Source: an uncultured Croceitalea sp.
Lineage (GTDB): Bacteria > Bacteroidota > Bacteroidia > Flavobacteriales > Flavobacteriaceae
Direction: 5' to 3'
Assembly: GCA_947499565.1 (NCBI GenBank)
Contig: CANMOV010000007.1
Location: forward strand, 21,104 to 85,103
DNA length: 64,000 bases
Shown: one piece after another, positions 17,188-25,295 of the stretch
Position numbering within the stretch: position 1 is the stretch's first letter
Layout: each line of letters starts with the position of its first letter
Position numbers and translations under genes: made by a program
The notes under the pieces: generated by a model
Told to the model about the DNA's origin: nothing
The model's database searches: none
The model's input: only the letters and a program-made list of their open reading frames with translations

Positions 17188-18751
17188 AATAAATTTTAAA
17201 GATTGTTCCTTTATTTAATTGGCTGCAGGCAATAATAGTGCCGCCCATAGCTTCAATTTGGCTTTTGGTAATATATAATCCTATGCCTCTTGCATCTTCG
17301 TTATTATGAAAAGTTTTATACATGCCAAAGAGTTGATCTCCATATTTACGTAAATTAATTCCAAGGCCATTGTCTTCTACACTAAATGCAATTTTACCTT
17401 GCTCTTTTTTTGCTCTAACCACTATTTTTGGATTTCTATTTGGATGTCTGTATTTAACTGCATTCGTAAGCAAATTCAATATTATATTTTCATAATATGA
17501 GGGTATTCCTTGCAGATTTAGATTTTCTGGAATTTTGTTTAAAAACGCTACTTTATTCTCTTTAAAGAGCTCAAATAAATTCTCATTAGCATTTACAAAA
17601 AATTGTTTGAGATTTATATTTTCTCTGGTAACATTAGTGTTAGAGTTAATTTTAACTACCTCATTTAAATTATCTAGAGTGTTTAATAAATTAGATGAAG
17701 ATTTTGATAGCATGTTTACTATTCTTTTTTTCTCTTCTTCATTACGTTCATTTTTTAGGAAACCAAGAAGCATGGAAAAGTTAGCAGAATGCGATCTTAG
17801 GTTATGGGAAACAATGTGCGCAAAGTTTACGAGTTTCTTGTTTTGTATGGAGGTAACATCAATTAAATGCCTTAACTCTTTTTCCTTGTTTTTTAAAGCT
17901 GAAATATCCATGCTAATTCCTAATAAAGCATAGGTTTCCTGTTGTTCGTTTTTTAAAGGGATTTTTGAAACTAATAAAGGGGTTTTTGTCCCGTCTTTTT
18001 TCTGAATAAACTCCTCCTTAGCTATTACAGGTGTTTTATTCTTAAATATTTTTAAATCCTGATTACGTAACATCTGAGCAGTTTTCTTGTCATAAAGATC
18101 AAAGTTATTTTTCCCAAGAAGTTCTTTCCGGTTTTTTACACCAAGAAATTCACACTCAGATTTATTTACTAGAATTTTTCTCGATTCTAAATCTTTTATG
18201 TAAACGTTTAAGGGAAGATAGTCTATTAGCGTATGCAATAACTTTTGACTCTCCTTAGCTTTGAGTTCTAAGTTTATTTGCTCACTTATATCCTGAAAAG
18301 TTCCAAGTAGTTTTATAATCTTTCCGTCCCTAAAAAGGGTTTTTCCAGTTGAAAGTACCCAGCGCTCATCACCTTTCTGTGTAATAATTTTTAATCGCTC
18401 TTGAAATTCATCGCCGCTTTGTATTGCGTTATGAATTAACATTGAAATTTTGTTTCTACTATGTCCCTGTTTATAAAACTCTATGGCGGTATCTAAGTTT
18501 GGTTTATACATTTCGGAAACGCCATGTATTAATTTTGTTTTCTTACACCAAAAAAGTTCTCCGCTTTCCAAATTGTACTCCCAAGTACCTATTTTGGAAA
18601 ATTCCGATTCTGTCTCTAGTAAGGACTGTAATTTTTTTATTTGATTTTCTTTTTTAACATTTTCACAGATTGGATGTGCAGTAATAATTGCCCCGGAAAC
18701 CATAGTATTAGTTTCATGGTATGGTTTAAAAACCCAATTAATATGTTTCAC
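17171..18751 (-). CDS. PAS-domain sensor histidine kinase (5' extension without standard start, see next entry)
   Basis: The frame from GTG 18751 gives 526 residues: the end of a first PAS domain, a second PAS (from about residue 45, WEYNLESGELFW), a third PAS (about 165-285, YLPLNVYIKDLES), a HisKA region with FAHIVSHNLRSH (phospho-acceptor His) and a HATPase domain with NLLTNAVKY, DNGLGINL and GIGLYITK. No membrane helix is seen, so it is cytoplasmic. The GTG lies inside the first PAS domain and is unlikely to be the true start. Its partner is the receiver protein just downstream. Confidence 0.8.
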   Translation of the reverse strand: MKHINWVFKPYHETNTMVSGAIITAHPICENVKKENQIKKLQSLLETESEFSKIGTWEYNLESGELFWCKKTKLIHGVSEMYKPNLDTAIEFYKQGHSRNKISMLIHNAIQSGDEFQERLKIITQKGDERWVLSTGKTLFRDGKIIKLLGTFQDISEQINLELKAKESQKLLHTLIDYLPLNVYIKDLESRKILVNKSECEFLGVKNRKELLGKNNFDLYDKKTAQMLRNQDLKIFKNKTPVIAKEEFIQKKDGTKTPLLVSKIPLKNEQQETYALLGISMDISALKNKEKELRHLIDVTSIQNKKLVNFAHIVSHNLRSHSANFSMLLGFLKNERNEEEKKRIVNMLSKSSSNLLNTLDNLNEVVKINSNTNVTRENINLKQFFVNANENLFELFKENKVAFLNKIPENLNLQGIPSYYENIILNLLTNAVKYRHPNRNPKIVVRAKKEQGKIAFSVEDNGLGINLRKYGDQLFGMYKTFHNNEDARGIGLYITKSQIEAMGGTIIACSQLNKGTIFKIYFDERY

Positions 18752-19039
18752 CGTATAGGTATCACTTACTTTACATTGATATGCTAGTTCTTTGTTTTCC
18801 TTTAGGCATTTTACTAGTAAATCGTACCATTCATAATTATTTTCTTTAAAAAAATCAATTGATTGTTTATCATGTAAAGAAGCATCGACAAAAGAAAATA
18901 AAGTATCCCAACCCTGTGAAGTGCATGTGAAATTGAATTTATCATCAATTACCGCAGTAGCATTAGGTAGCTGTTTAACAAAACTTTGGTAAGTATTTGT
19001 CTTTGGAATAGCCGTATTTTGGACAGGAATATTAATAAT
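18752..19039 (-). other. In-frame 5' extension of the histidine kinase gene encoding most of a PAS domain, with no ATG/GTG/TTG
   Basis: Reading the minus strand upstream of GTG 18751, the frame stays open for 96 codons to a TAA at 19040-19042. The translation has PAS character: FVKQLPNATAVIDDKFNFTC, then GWDTLF, then an NYEWYDLLVKCL helix running into the strand that contains the GTG. None of these codons is ATG, GTG or TTG, and no such start is seen nearby in other frames. The most likely starts are the ATT codons at 19039 and 19036 or, failing that, the gene has lost its start. Confidence 0.65.
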
Positions 19040-19161
19040 TTATAAGTATTTTCTTACTAAACTAGTAGTATTAGTAGCTAAAAAATAGATAATGTTGTGA
19101 ACTACACCTATTATGTGGTATATGTAAGAAAAAACTTAATAAATAAATACAGTATGCTTGA

Positions 19162-19620
19162 CTAAGGCTTAAAAACTACTGTTTCTGGCACAAGTACGGA
19201 ATAATCACCTCCATTTCTTATAACATCTCGGACAATGGAAGAACTAATGTATGATTTTCCAGATGAGGTCAGTAAAAAGACTGTTTCTATTTCTGAAAGA
19301 TGCCTATTGGTGTGAGCAATTGCTTTTTCAAACTCAAAATCACCTGGATTTCTTAGTCCTCTTAAAATAAAATTTGCTTTAATTTCTTTACAAAAATCAA
19401 TAGTTAACCCTTTATAGGTGACTACTTTTATCTTAGGTTCGTCTTTAAATGCTTCTTGGATAAACCTTTTGCGTTCTTCTAAAGAGAACATGTATTTTTT
19501 ATCGGCATTAATTCCAATTGCAATATAAAGTTCATCAAATAAGGTAATGCCTCTTTTGATAATATCTGAATGCCCAAGTGTAAGTGGATCAAAAGAACCA
19601 GGAAATATTGCTCGCCTCAT
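19162..19620 (-). CDS. coaD: Pantetheine-phosphate adenylyltransferase
   Basis: A 152-residue enzyme of coenzyme A synthesis that adds AMP to 4'-phosphopantetheine. It starts RRAIFPGSFDPLTLGH, where the TLGH is the T/HxGH nucleotidyltransferase motif. It also has an LRGLRNPGDFEFE segment and the ISSSIVRDV motif near the end. Length is typical. It lies 22 bases after ddl on the same strand and is likely co-transcribed with it. Confidence 0.96.
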   Translation of the reverse strand: MRRAIFPGSFDPLTLGHSDIIKRGITLFDELYIAIGINADKKYMFSLEERKRFIQEAFKDEPKIKVVTYKGLTIDFCKEIKANFILRGLRNPGDFEFEKAIAHTNRHLSEIETVFLLTSSGKSYISSSIVRDVIRNGGDYSVLVPETVVFKP

Positions 19621-19642
19621 TTATGAAAATGTTTGTTTAAAG

Positions 19643-20626
19643 TTACGTATTATTCTTAAGGGCTTCCTCAATTGCATTTTCGAAAAGCTGAGGCAAAGAA
19701 ATACCAAAAATTTGAGCCTGTTGAGGTAAAATACTTTCCTCTGTAAGACCTGGTGTTGTATTCACTTCTAGTAAATAGGGCTCATCTCCTTTAAAAATAA
19801 ACTCACTTCTAGTAAAGCCCTTTAACTTTAGAATGCTATAAATATTATGGGCTATTTTACTGATTTGGTTTTGTTTTTCTATTGTTATTCTTGCTGGAGT
19901 AATTTCTTGCGACTTTCCTTCATACTTAGCTTCATAGTCGAAAAAGTCATTTTCAGTAACTATTTCTGTAATTGGCAATACAGTAATTTCTCCTTTATAG
20001 GTAATTACGCCAACGGAAACTTCTGTGCCATCTAAAAATGATTCAATAATAATTTCATCATCTTCTTTAAAAGCTTTTGCTATAGCACTTTCCAATTCTT
20101 TTTCTTCATATACTTTGGATATGCCAAAACTGCTTCCTGCTCTATTTGCTTTTACAAAACAGGGTAAGCCCACTTTTTCTACGATTGCTAAACAATCTAT
20201 AGTATCTCCCAGATTTAGGAAATACGAGGTAGCAGATTTAATACCATAAGGCTTTAGGGTACTTAATAAATCTCTCTTATTAAAGGTAAGTGCAGCTTGG
20301 TAGGAATCGCACGATGTATGGGGAATATCCAGAAGTTCAAAATAGGATTGTAAAATACCATCTTCTCCTGGTGTACCATGAATGGCATTAAAAACAACAT
20401 CAAATTTAATTTTCTCATCATTTATCACAATGCTAAAATCATTCTTATTAATGTGATGCTCTATTTTCTTTTCATCTAAATAGTACCATGCATCTTTGTT
20501 AATGTGAATTCGATATGGATTATATTTTTCTGCATCTAAATGCTTATAAACTACCCCTGCACTTTTTATAGAGATGTCATGCTCACTAGAGAATCCTCCC
20601 ATTATAATAGCTACATTTTTTTTCAT
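19643..20626 (-). CDS. ddl: D-alanine-D-alanine ligase
   Basis: A 327-residue ATP-grasp ligase that makes the D-Ala-D-Ala dipeptide for peptidoglycan. It begins VAIIMGGFSSEHDISIKS, has an HGTPGEDG loop, the CFVKANRAGSS ATP-binding strand and the C-terminal LEVNTTPGLTEES metal and substrate site. Length fits the family. It is divergent from the PASTA gene across 151 bases. Confidence 0.95.
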   Translation of the reverse strand: MKKNVAIIMGGFSSEHDISIKSAGVVYKHLDAEKYNPYRIHINKDAWYYLDEKKIEHHINKNDFSIVINDEKIKFDVVFNAIHGTPGEDGILQSYFELLDIPHTSCDSYQAALTFNKRDLLSTLKPYGIKSATSYFLNLGDTIDCLAIVEKVGLPCFVKANRAGSSFGISKVYEEKELESAIAKAFKEDDEIIIESFLDGTEVSVGVITYKGEITVLPITEIVTENDFFDYEAKYEGKSQEITPARITIEKQNQISKIAHNIYSILKLKGFTRSEFIFKGDEPYLLEVNTTPGLTEESILPQQAQIFGISLPQLFENAIEEALKNNT

Positions 20627-20751
20627 CCAAGTGCTTTATATTTCTTTTTAGTTAACCATTAATCGTAATCACAACTAACCAATTTTTCTTATATATCTTA
20701 TAGGTACTTAAATAACCTAGGTCCAAAGTAAAGAAAAAAGGGCTGTTTTTC

Positions 20752-20759
20752 TATATTTG
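20752..20759 (+). promoter_or_regulatory. Candidate -7 promoter box for the PASTA-rluD genes
   Basis: TATATTTG matches TAnnTTTG exactly and lies 18 bases before the ATG at 20778. There is no strong TTG box about 19 bases upstream, so this rests on the -7 element and its position. Confidence 0.45.
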
Positions 20760-20777
20760 TTCGGTTAACAGTTTTTC

Positions 20778-21365
20778 ATGAAACATTTTTTTCAATTTTT
20801 AAAGAGTAAAACCTTTTTAATACAGCTAGGTCTTGCAATTCTTGCCATTGTTTTATTAGTCTTTTTTACCTTACAATGGCTAAAGAGTGAAACCAATCAC
20901 GGAGAATTTGTAGAAGTTCCAGATTTTTCAAAAATGTCTGTTCAAGAAATGCGAAAAGCAGCCGAAGATGTTGGACTTCGCTATGAAGTTCTAGATTCCA
21001 CCAATTATAATCCAGAATTCCCTAGGTTTTCTATTTTAGAACAAAACCCAGTTGCTGGGAGCAAAGTAAAAGATAATAGAAAAATATATTTTACGGTTAA
21101 TCCTTCCGGATATAAAAAAGTGACTGTGCCTAATATTATACAAGTAACTAAAAGAAATGCCACTTCGCGTTTACGAGCTGTTGGCTTGGAGGTGCAACGG
21201 GTAACTTATGTGGACGAATTGGGAAAGGATATGGTTTATAATATGAAATTTAAAGGCAAGTATATAAAGCCAGGTGATAAACTTCCTAAAACCTCTAAAG
21301 TGGAATTAATCTGCGGAAATGGTAAAATAACTTCGCAGGCACGCATTCAGGCAGATTCGCAATAA
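20778..21365 (+). CDS. PASTA-domain membrane protein
   Basis: A 195-residue protein with a short cytoplasmic N-terminus, one membrane helix (about residues 13-33) and two or three PASTA repeats in the periplasm. Each repeat has the typical pattern of a proline strand, then a helix with MRKAAEDVGLRYE or TSRLRAVGLEV, then a strand with a PG turn. PASTA domains bind peptidoglycan or muropeptides. No kinase or transpeptidase domain is attached, unlike the usual PASTA proteins. It is next to ddl and 1 base from the rluD-like gene, which supports a cell-wall link. Confidence 0.85.
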   Translation: MKHFFQFLKSKTFLIQLGLAILAIVLLVFFTLQWLKSETNHGEFVEVPDFSKMSVQEMRKAAEDVGLRYEVLDSTNYNPEFPRFSILEQNPVAGSKVKDNRKIYFTVNPSGYKKVTVPNIIQVTKRNATSRLRAVGLEVQRVTYVDELGKDMVYNMKFKGKYIKPGDKLPKTSKVELICGNGKITSQARIQADSQ

Positions 21366-21366
21366 G

Positions 21367-22392
21367 ATGGGAGCTAATCAAAATTTAGAAGAACCCCAAG
21401 AAGAACTTTACGAGCATCATAGATTTAAAGCTACTAAAGGACAAGAGCCACTTCGAGTAGATAAATTTTTAATGAATTTTATCGAAAATGCTACTCGAAA
21501 TAAGATTCAGAAAGCCGCAAAGGATGGTAACATTTGGGTGAATAATGCCGTTGTAAAACAGAATTATAAAGTAAAAGCTGGGGATGAGGTTAGAGTTTTG
21601 TTTGAACACCCTCCATATGAGTTTCTACTAACGCCGGAAAACATTCCATTAGATATCGTTTATGAAGATGAAGTGCTTTTAGTAGTAAATAAACCTGCAG
21701 GTATGGTGGTACACCCTGGTCATGGCAATTATTCTGGCACTTTAATTAATGCATTGGTCTATCATATCGAAAACCTGCCAAATAATAGTTCTGAAAGACC
21801 TGGTTTAGTGCATAGAATAGATAAAGATACCTCTGGATTGTTGGTTGTAGCCAAGACAGAAGTTGCAATGACATATTTATCCAAACAGTTTTTTGAGAAG
21901 ACGAGTGAGCGAGAATACATTGCATTAGTTTGGGGTAATGTTGAAGATGATGAAGGCACTATAGAAGGCAATTTAGCACGTAACCCTAAAAATAGACTGC
22001 AAATGACTGTCTTTCCTGAAGGGGATGAAGGTAAAGAAGCAGTAACCCATTATAAGGTTATAGAACGTTTAGGTTATGTTACTCTGGTCTCCTGTAAGTT
22101 AGAAACAGGGAGAACACACCAAATAAGAGTCCATATGAAATATATTGGACATACTTTATTTAATGATGAGCGCTACGGAGGTGATAAAATATTAAAGGGA
22201 ACAACCTTCACCAAGTATAAGCAGTTTGTAGAAAATGCTTTTAAAATTTTACCAAGGCAAGCATTACATGCTAAAACATTAGGTTTTAAACATCCCGTTA
22301 CTGGCAAAATGATGCAATTTAGTTCTGACCTTCCTGAAGATATGATCAATTGTATTGAAAAGTGGCGTAATTATGCCCAGCATTCTAATTAG
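21367..22392 (+). CDS. RluA-family rRNA pseudouridine synthase
   Basis: A 341-residue protein. An S4 RNA-binding domain is at about residues 25-75 (LRVDKFLMNFI). The catalytic domain follows, with the active-site Asp in HRIDKDTSGLLVV, then a long EYIALVWG region and the closing RTHQIRVHM motif. This is the RluC/RluD group that modifies large-subunit rRNA, most likely RluD. It begins 1 base after the PASTA gene. In the Flavobacteriaceae these two are commonly adjacent. Confidence 0.92.
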   Translation: MGANQNLEEPQEELYEHHRFKATKGQEPLRVDKFLMNFIENATRNKIQKAAKDGNIWVNNAVVKQNYKVKAGDEVRVLFEHPPYEFLLTPENIPLDIVYEDEVLLVVNKPAGMVVHPGHGNYSGTLINALVYHIENLPNNSSERPGLVHRIDKDTSGLLVVAKTEVAMTYLSKQFFEKTSEREYIALVWGNVEDDEGTIEGNLARNPKNRLQMTVFPEGDEGKEAVTHYKVIERLGYVTLVSCKLETGRTHQIRVHMKYIGHTLFNDERYGGDKILKGTTFTKYKQFVENAFKILPRQALHAKTLGFKHPVTGKMMQFSSDLPEDMINCIEKWRNYAQHSN

Positions 22393-22461
22393 TATAAATT
22401 CTTTCAATTCTTAAATCAATAAGTCCTTTTGTTAGCTATTCTTTATTAAAGAATTTGGTTT

Positions 22462-22469
22462 TACTTTTG
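22462..22469 (+). promoter_or_regulatory. Candidate -7 promoter box for yaaA
   Basis: TACTTTTG matches TAnnTTTG and lies 16 bases before the yaaA ATG. The gap from the preceding stop is 93 bases, so a separate promoter is plausible. No matching TTG box at the expected spacing. Confidence 0.4.
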
Positions 22470-22485
22470 ATAAAAATGCTATTTT

Positions 22486-23247
22486 ATGAAAATTGTTATT
22501 TCTCCAGCCAAGTCACTTGACTTTGAAACTAAATTACCTACAGATAAATATAGTACACCTCAGTTTATAGAACAATCTGTAAAATTGAATAAGGTTTTGG
22601 CAAAGAAGAAACCAAAAGCACTCTCTCAATTAATGTCTATTTCGGATAGTTTAGCACAATTGAACTGGGAGCGTAACCAGCAATTTTCTTCTCCTTTTAA
22701 TCCAGATAACGCTAGGCCGGCCGTTTTTGCTTTTAATGGGGATGTTTACCAGGGTTTAGATGCGTATACTATTCCAGAAGAGAAACTAGATATACTGCAA
22801 GATACTTTAAGGATTCTATCTGGACTTTACGGAATTTTAAAACCATTAGATTTAATGCAACCTTACCGATTGGAGATGGGTACAAAACTAAAAGTAGGAC
22901 GTAAGAAGAACTTATATGAATTTTGGAAAGAAGGACTAGCCAAACATATAAATTCAGAATTGGCTGACGATGAACTTTTTGTAAACCTAGCCAGCAACGA
23001 ATATTTTGGAGCTATTGATGAAAAGAAGCTTAAGACCCCTGTAATTACGCCAGTTTTTAAGGATTGGAAGAATGATAAATTAAAGGTGATTAGCTTTTTT
23101 GCCAAAAAGGCTAGAGGCTCTATGGTACGCTATATTCTTGATACAGATGCTCAAACTTTAGAAGATATTAAATCTTTTAATTATGATGACTATGAGTTTA
23201 GTAAAGCCCACACATTAAAAGAGAACCAACCGGTTTTTATTAGATAG
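22486..23247 (+). CDS. yaaA: YaaA family peroxide stress protein
   Basis: A 253-residue protein that starts [14 protein letters not shown], the family's opening motif. It contains [11 protein letters not shown] and [26 protein letters not shown] and a closing [13 protein letters not shown] segment. In E. coli YaaA lowers free iron during hydrogen peroxide stress. Length matches the family. Confidence 0.95.
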   Translation: MKIVISPAKSLDFETKLPTDKYSTPQFIEQSVKLNKVLAKKKPKALSQLMSISDSLAQLNWERNQQFSSPFNPDNARPAVFAFNGDVYQGLDAYTIPEEKLDILQDTLRILSGLYGILKPLDLMQPYRLEMGTKLKVGRKKNLYEFWKEGLAKHINSELADDELFVNLASNEYFGAIDEKKLKTPVITPVFKDWKNDKLKVISFFAKKARGSMVRYILDTDAQTLEDIKSFNYDDYEFSKAHTLKENQPVFIR

Positions 23248-23292
23248 AATAAATTCTTTTTCTAAACGTTCTTTAAATAAAGAGCAATTAGT

Positions 23293-23658
23293 ATGAAAAA
23301 GATTCTTCTTTCAATTGGATTAACAGTTTTAATAGTATTTGCATGCGCAGATAGAGATGATGAGTTACTGGGAGCGAATATTAGAATAAATAACAAGAGC
23401 AGCATAAATTTTAATACTGTTCAAGTAAGGGTAGATACTTTACTTTTTGAGAATATCCCAAGTGATGGCTTTTCCAATTATTTAGCTTTTGAAACTGCAT
23501 TTGCGGCAGATACACTAACAATACAAACAGATTCCACAGAATACAGATTTATACCCGCGGATAGCATTATTGGAGATCCATTGCCAATTGGACTTTACAC
23601 CTATGAATTAAGCTTTGACGAAGAAGGTGAGATTCTCTTTAATTTTAGAGTTGACTAG
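23293..23658 (+). CDS. Small lipoprotein of unknown function
   Basis: A 121-residue protein with a lipoprotein signal (VFAC, Cys at residue 18) followed by DRDDE. The rest is predicted beta-rich with many Thr, Asp and Asn residues and no motif that I recognise. Acidic residues just after the cysteine favour surface exposure in Bacteroidota lipoproteins (inference). It follows yaaA by 45 bases on the same strand. Function unknown. Confidence 0.65.
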   Translation: MKKILLSIGLTVLIVFACADRDDELLGANIRINNKSSINFNTVQVRVDTLLFENIPSDGFSNYLAFETAFAADTLTIQTDSTEYRFIPADSIIGDPLPIGLYTYELSFDEEGEILFNFRVD

Positions 23659-23688
23659 CGGTTTAGTTTTAATGGCTCTTATTTCTAT

Positions 23689-23696
23689 TATATTTG
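23689..23696 (+). promoter_or_regulatory. Candidate -7 promoter box upstream of the TPR membrane protein
   Basis: TATATTTG matches TAnnTTTG. It lies 93 bases before the ATG at 23782. An imperfect hairpin with a T run (about 23718-23744) lies between them, which could end transcripts from the lipoprotein gene or act in this leader. Confidence 0.35.
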
Positions 23697-23717
23697 TGTT
23701 TATAGTAAAATAGCATT

Positions 23718-23744
23718 AAAAAAGCTCTTATGCGAGTTGTTTTT
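23718..23744. terminator. Weak terminator-like hairpin
   Basis: An AAAAAAGCTC arm can pair imperfectly with GAGTTGTTTTT, separated by the loop TTATGC, and is followed by a T run. Position after the lipoprotein gene fits a terminator, but the stem has mismatches. Confidence 0.3.
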
Positions 23745-23781
23745 ATAAACCAATTAGCGACTATTGTCTTACTTTTAGAGC

Positions 23782-24507
23782 ATGTATTATTACCTCATAA
23801 TTGTCCTTCAGGGGTTTTGTGTTTACCACTGCTACTCACATAAAAATAGCTACTATTGGATTTTTGCAATTATTTTTCTTCCAGTTATAGGGTCATTATT
23901 ATATCTATTTATGAATGTAATTCAAAAAAGAGATATAGAAAAGGCTCAAGAATCCATTGTTACTGCAATAAACCCTTCAAAAAGGATTAAGGATTTAGAA
24001 AAGCGACTAAAATTTTCCGAAACTTTTGAAAACAAAGTTGCACTTGCAGATGCCTATTTGGATGAAAAAATGTTCAATGAAGCAATTGAACATTATCAAG
24101 GATCATTAAAAGATGTTTTTAAGAATGATTTTTATGTACTTACAAAGCTTCAAGAGGCTTATTATTATACATCTAAATTTAAAGCTTCAATTGCCACGGC
24201 AGAACGAATAATAGACAATCCAAGTTTTAAAAAATCTAGGTCGTCCTTTTTATACGGAATGGCATTGGAAAAAAATGGCGATTTAAAGAAAGCTGAAGTT
24301 TTTCTAAGAAATTTTGATGCTCCTTACAATTACTTTATGGAAAGATTAGAGCTTGCTCGTTTTTTAGTTAGAATTTATAAAATTGAAGATGGAAAGGGTG
24401 TCTATCAGGAAATGGTTAATGAATCTGAAAATATGTCCAAACAAAACTTAAGGAACAATAGGCACTTGATTAAAAAAGCTAAAGAAGAACTAAACCAATT
24501 GAGTTAA
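23782..24507 (+). CDS. TPR-containing membrane protein
   Basis: A 241-residue protein. Two short N-terminal helices (about residues 3-20 and 25-45, with IFAIIFLPVIGSLLYLF) resemble the PLDc_N membrane domain. A cytoplasmic region follows with three or four helix pairs of TPR character (ALADAYLDEKMFNEAIEHY, then YTSKFKASIATAERII, then MALEKNGDLKKAEVFL). TPR repeats mediate protein contacts. No partner is obvious. The final base of its TAA stop is shared with the ATG of the next gene (24507), so translation is coupled. Confidence 0.75.
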   Translation: MYYYLIIVLQGFCVYHCYSHKNSYYWIFAIIFLPVIGSLLYLFMNVIQKRDIEKAQESIVTAINPSKRIKDLEKRLKFSETFENKVALADAYLDEKMFNEAIEHYQGSLKDVFKNDFYVLTKLQEAYYYTSKFKASIATAERIIDNPSFKKSRSSFLYGMALEKNGDLKKAEVFLRNFDAPYNYFMERLELARFLVRIYKIEDGKGVYQEMVNESENMSKQNLRNNRHLIKKAKEELNQLS

Positions 24508-25172
24508 TGTTTCAGCATAAACATCCTTACCCTCCTTTTCTTTTTCCTGGAGTTAAAAAATTAATTGTTGGAACGCTTCCACCTCCAAGATTTACTACTA
24601 GGGAATTTAAAGAAAGAGATGTCGATTTTTGTTATGGAAGTCGCGATGGACAACTATGGCCTATTTTAAATAAAATTTTCGCACTTAACTTAACTTTTGA
24701 AACTACAAAAGAAGCTGCTGACGAGAGAAAACAATTTCTCAAGGAAAAAAAAATTGGAATCTGTGATATTGTTGATAGTGCCGAACGAGAAAAAATTGAT
24801 GCTTCGGATTTAGGAATGCAAAATGCGAAGCTGAGGGATATTCTAGGTTACTTAGAAAAATATGAATCTGTAGATACGCTTTTGTTTACTGGTGGAAATA
24901 GTAAGAACGGTCCAGAATACTTTTTTAGAAAGCTATTGAAAAGGGATGCTATTAAATATGATGTGGTTTCTGATAATGTTCCAAGAATTCATCAATTTAC
25001 GCATCCTAGAACAAAAAAACTTATTAAAACAGTTTCGCTAACTGCACCTTCTGGAGCTGCTAACAGAGCAGTAGGTAGTCTTCAATTATACAAAGACTTA
25101 AAAGATCAGAACCCCAAGTTCAATACTTTTGATTTTAGAGTACTACAATACAAAGAACACTTTCTACGATAA
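24507..25172 (+). CDS. Uracil-DNA glycosylase family protein
   Basis: A 221-residue protein with a uracil-DNA glycosylase superfamily layout. It has an early VGTLPPPRF loop (water-activating loop position), CDIVDS, an LFTGGNSKNGPEYFF stretch and a closing LTAPSGAANRAVGS motif similar to the DNA-clamping loop. It does not carry the classic family 1 sequence GQDPYH, so substrate range is uncertain. It overlaps the TPR gene by one base. Superfamily assignment is fair; activity is inferred. Confidence 0.7.
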   Translation: MFQHKHPYPPFLFPGVKKLIVGTLPPPRFTTREFKERDVDFCYGSRDGQLWPILNKIFALNLTFETTKEAADERKQFLKEKKIGICDIVDSAEREKIDASDLGMQNAKLRDILGYLEKYESVDTLLFTGGNSKNGPEYFFRKLLKRDAIKYDVVSDNVPRIHQFTHPRTKKLIKTVSLTAPSGAANRAVGSLQLYKDLKDQNPKFNTFDFRVLQYKEHFLR

Positions 25173-25295
25173 CGGTTTCGTTTGTTAGAAATTAGCTTTT
25201 CACAGTGCCAATGTGTGATTTGGCTATAATTTAATGATGAATTTTAGCATTTATAACGATATTTGATATCACCCATTAACGAAAATAATAGGCAG

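Noticed and set aside
23674-23715. 13-codon hydrophobic mini-ORF (MALISIIFVFIVK) before the TPR membrane protein
   Set aside because: It overlaps the candidate promoter box and has no supporting features; such short frames are expected by chance in AT-rich DNA.
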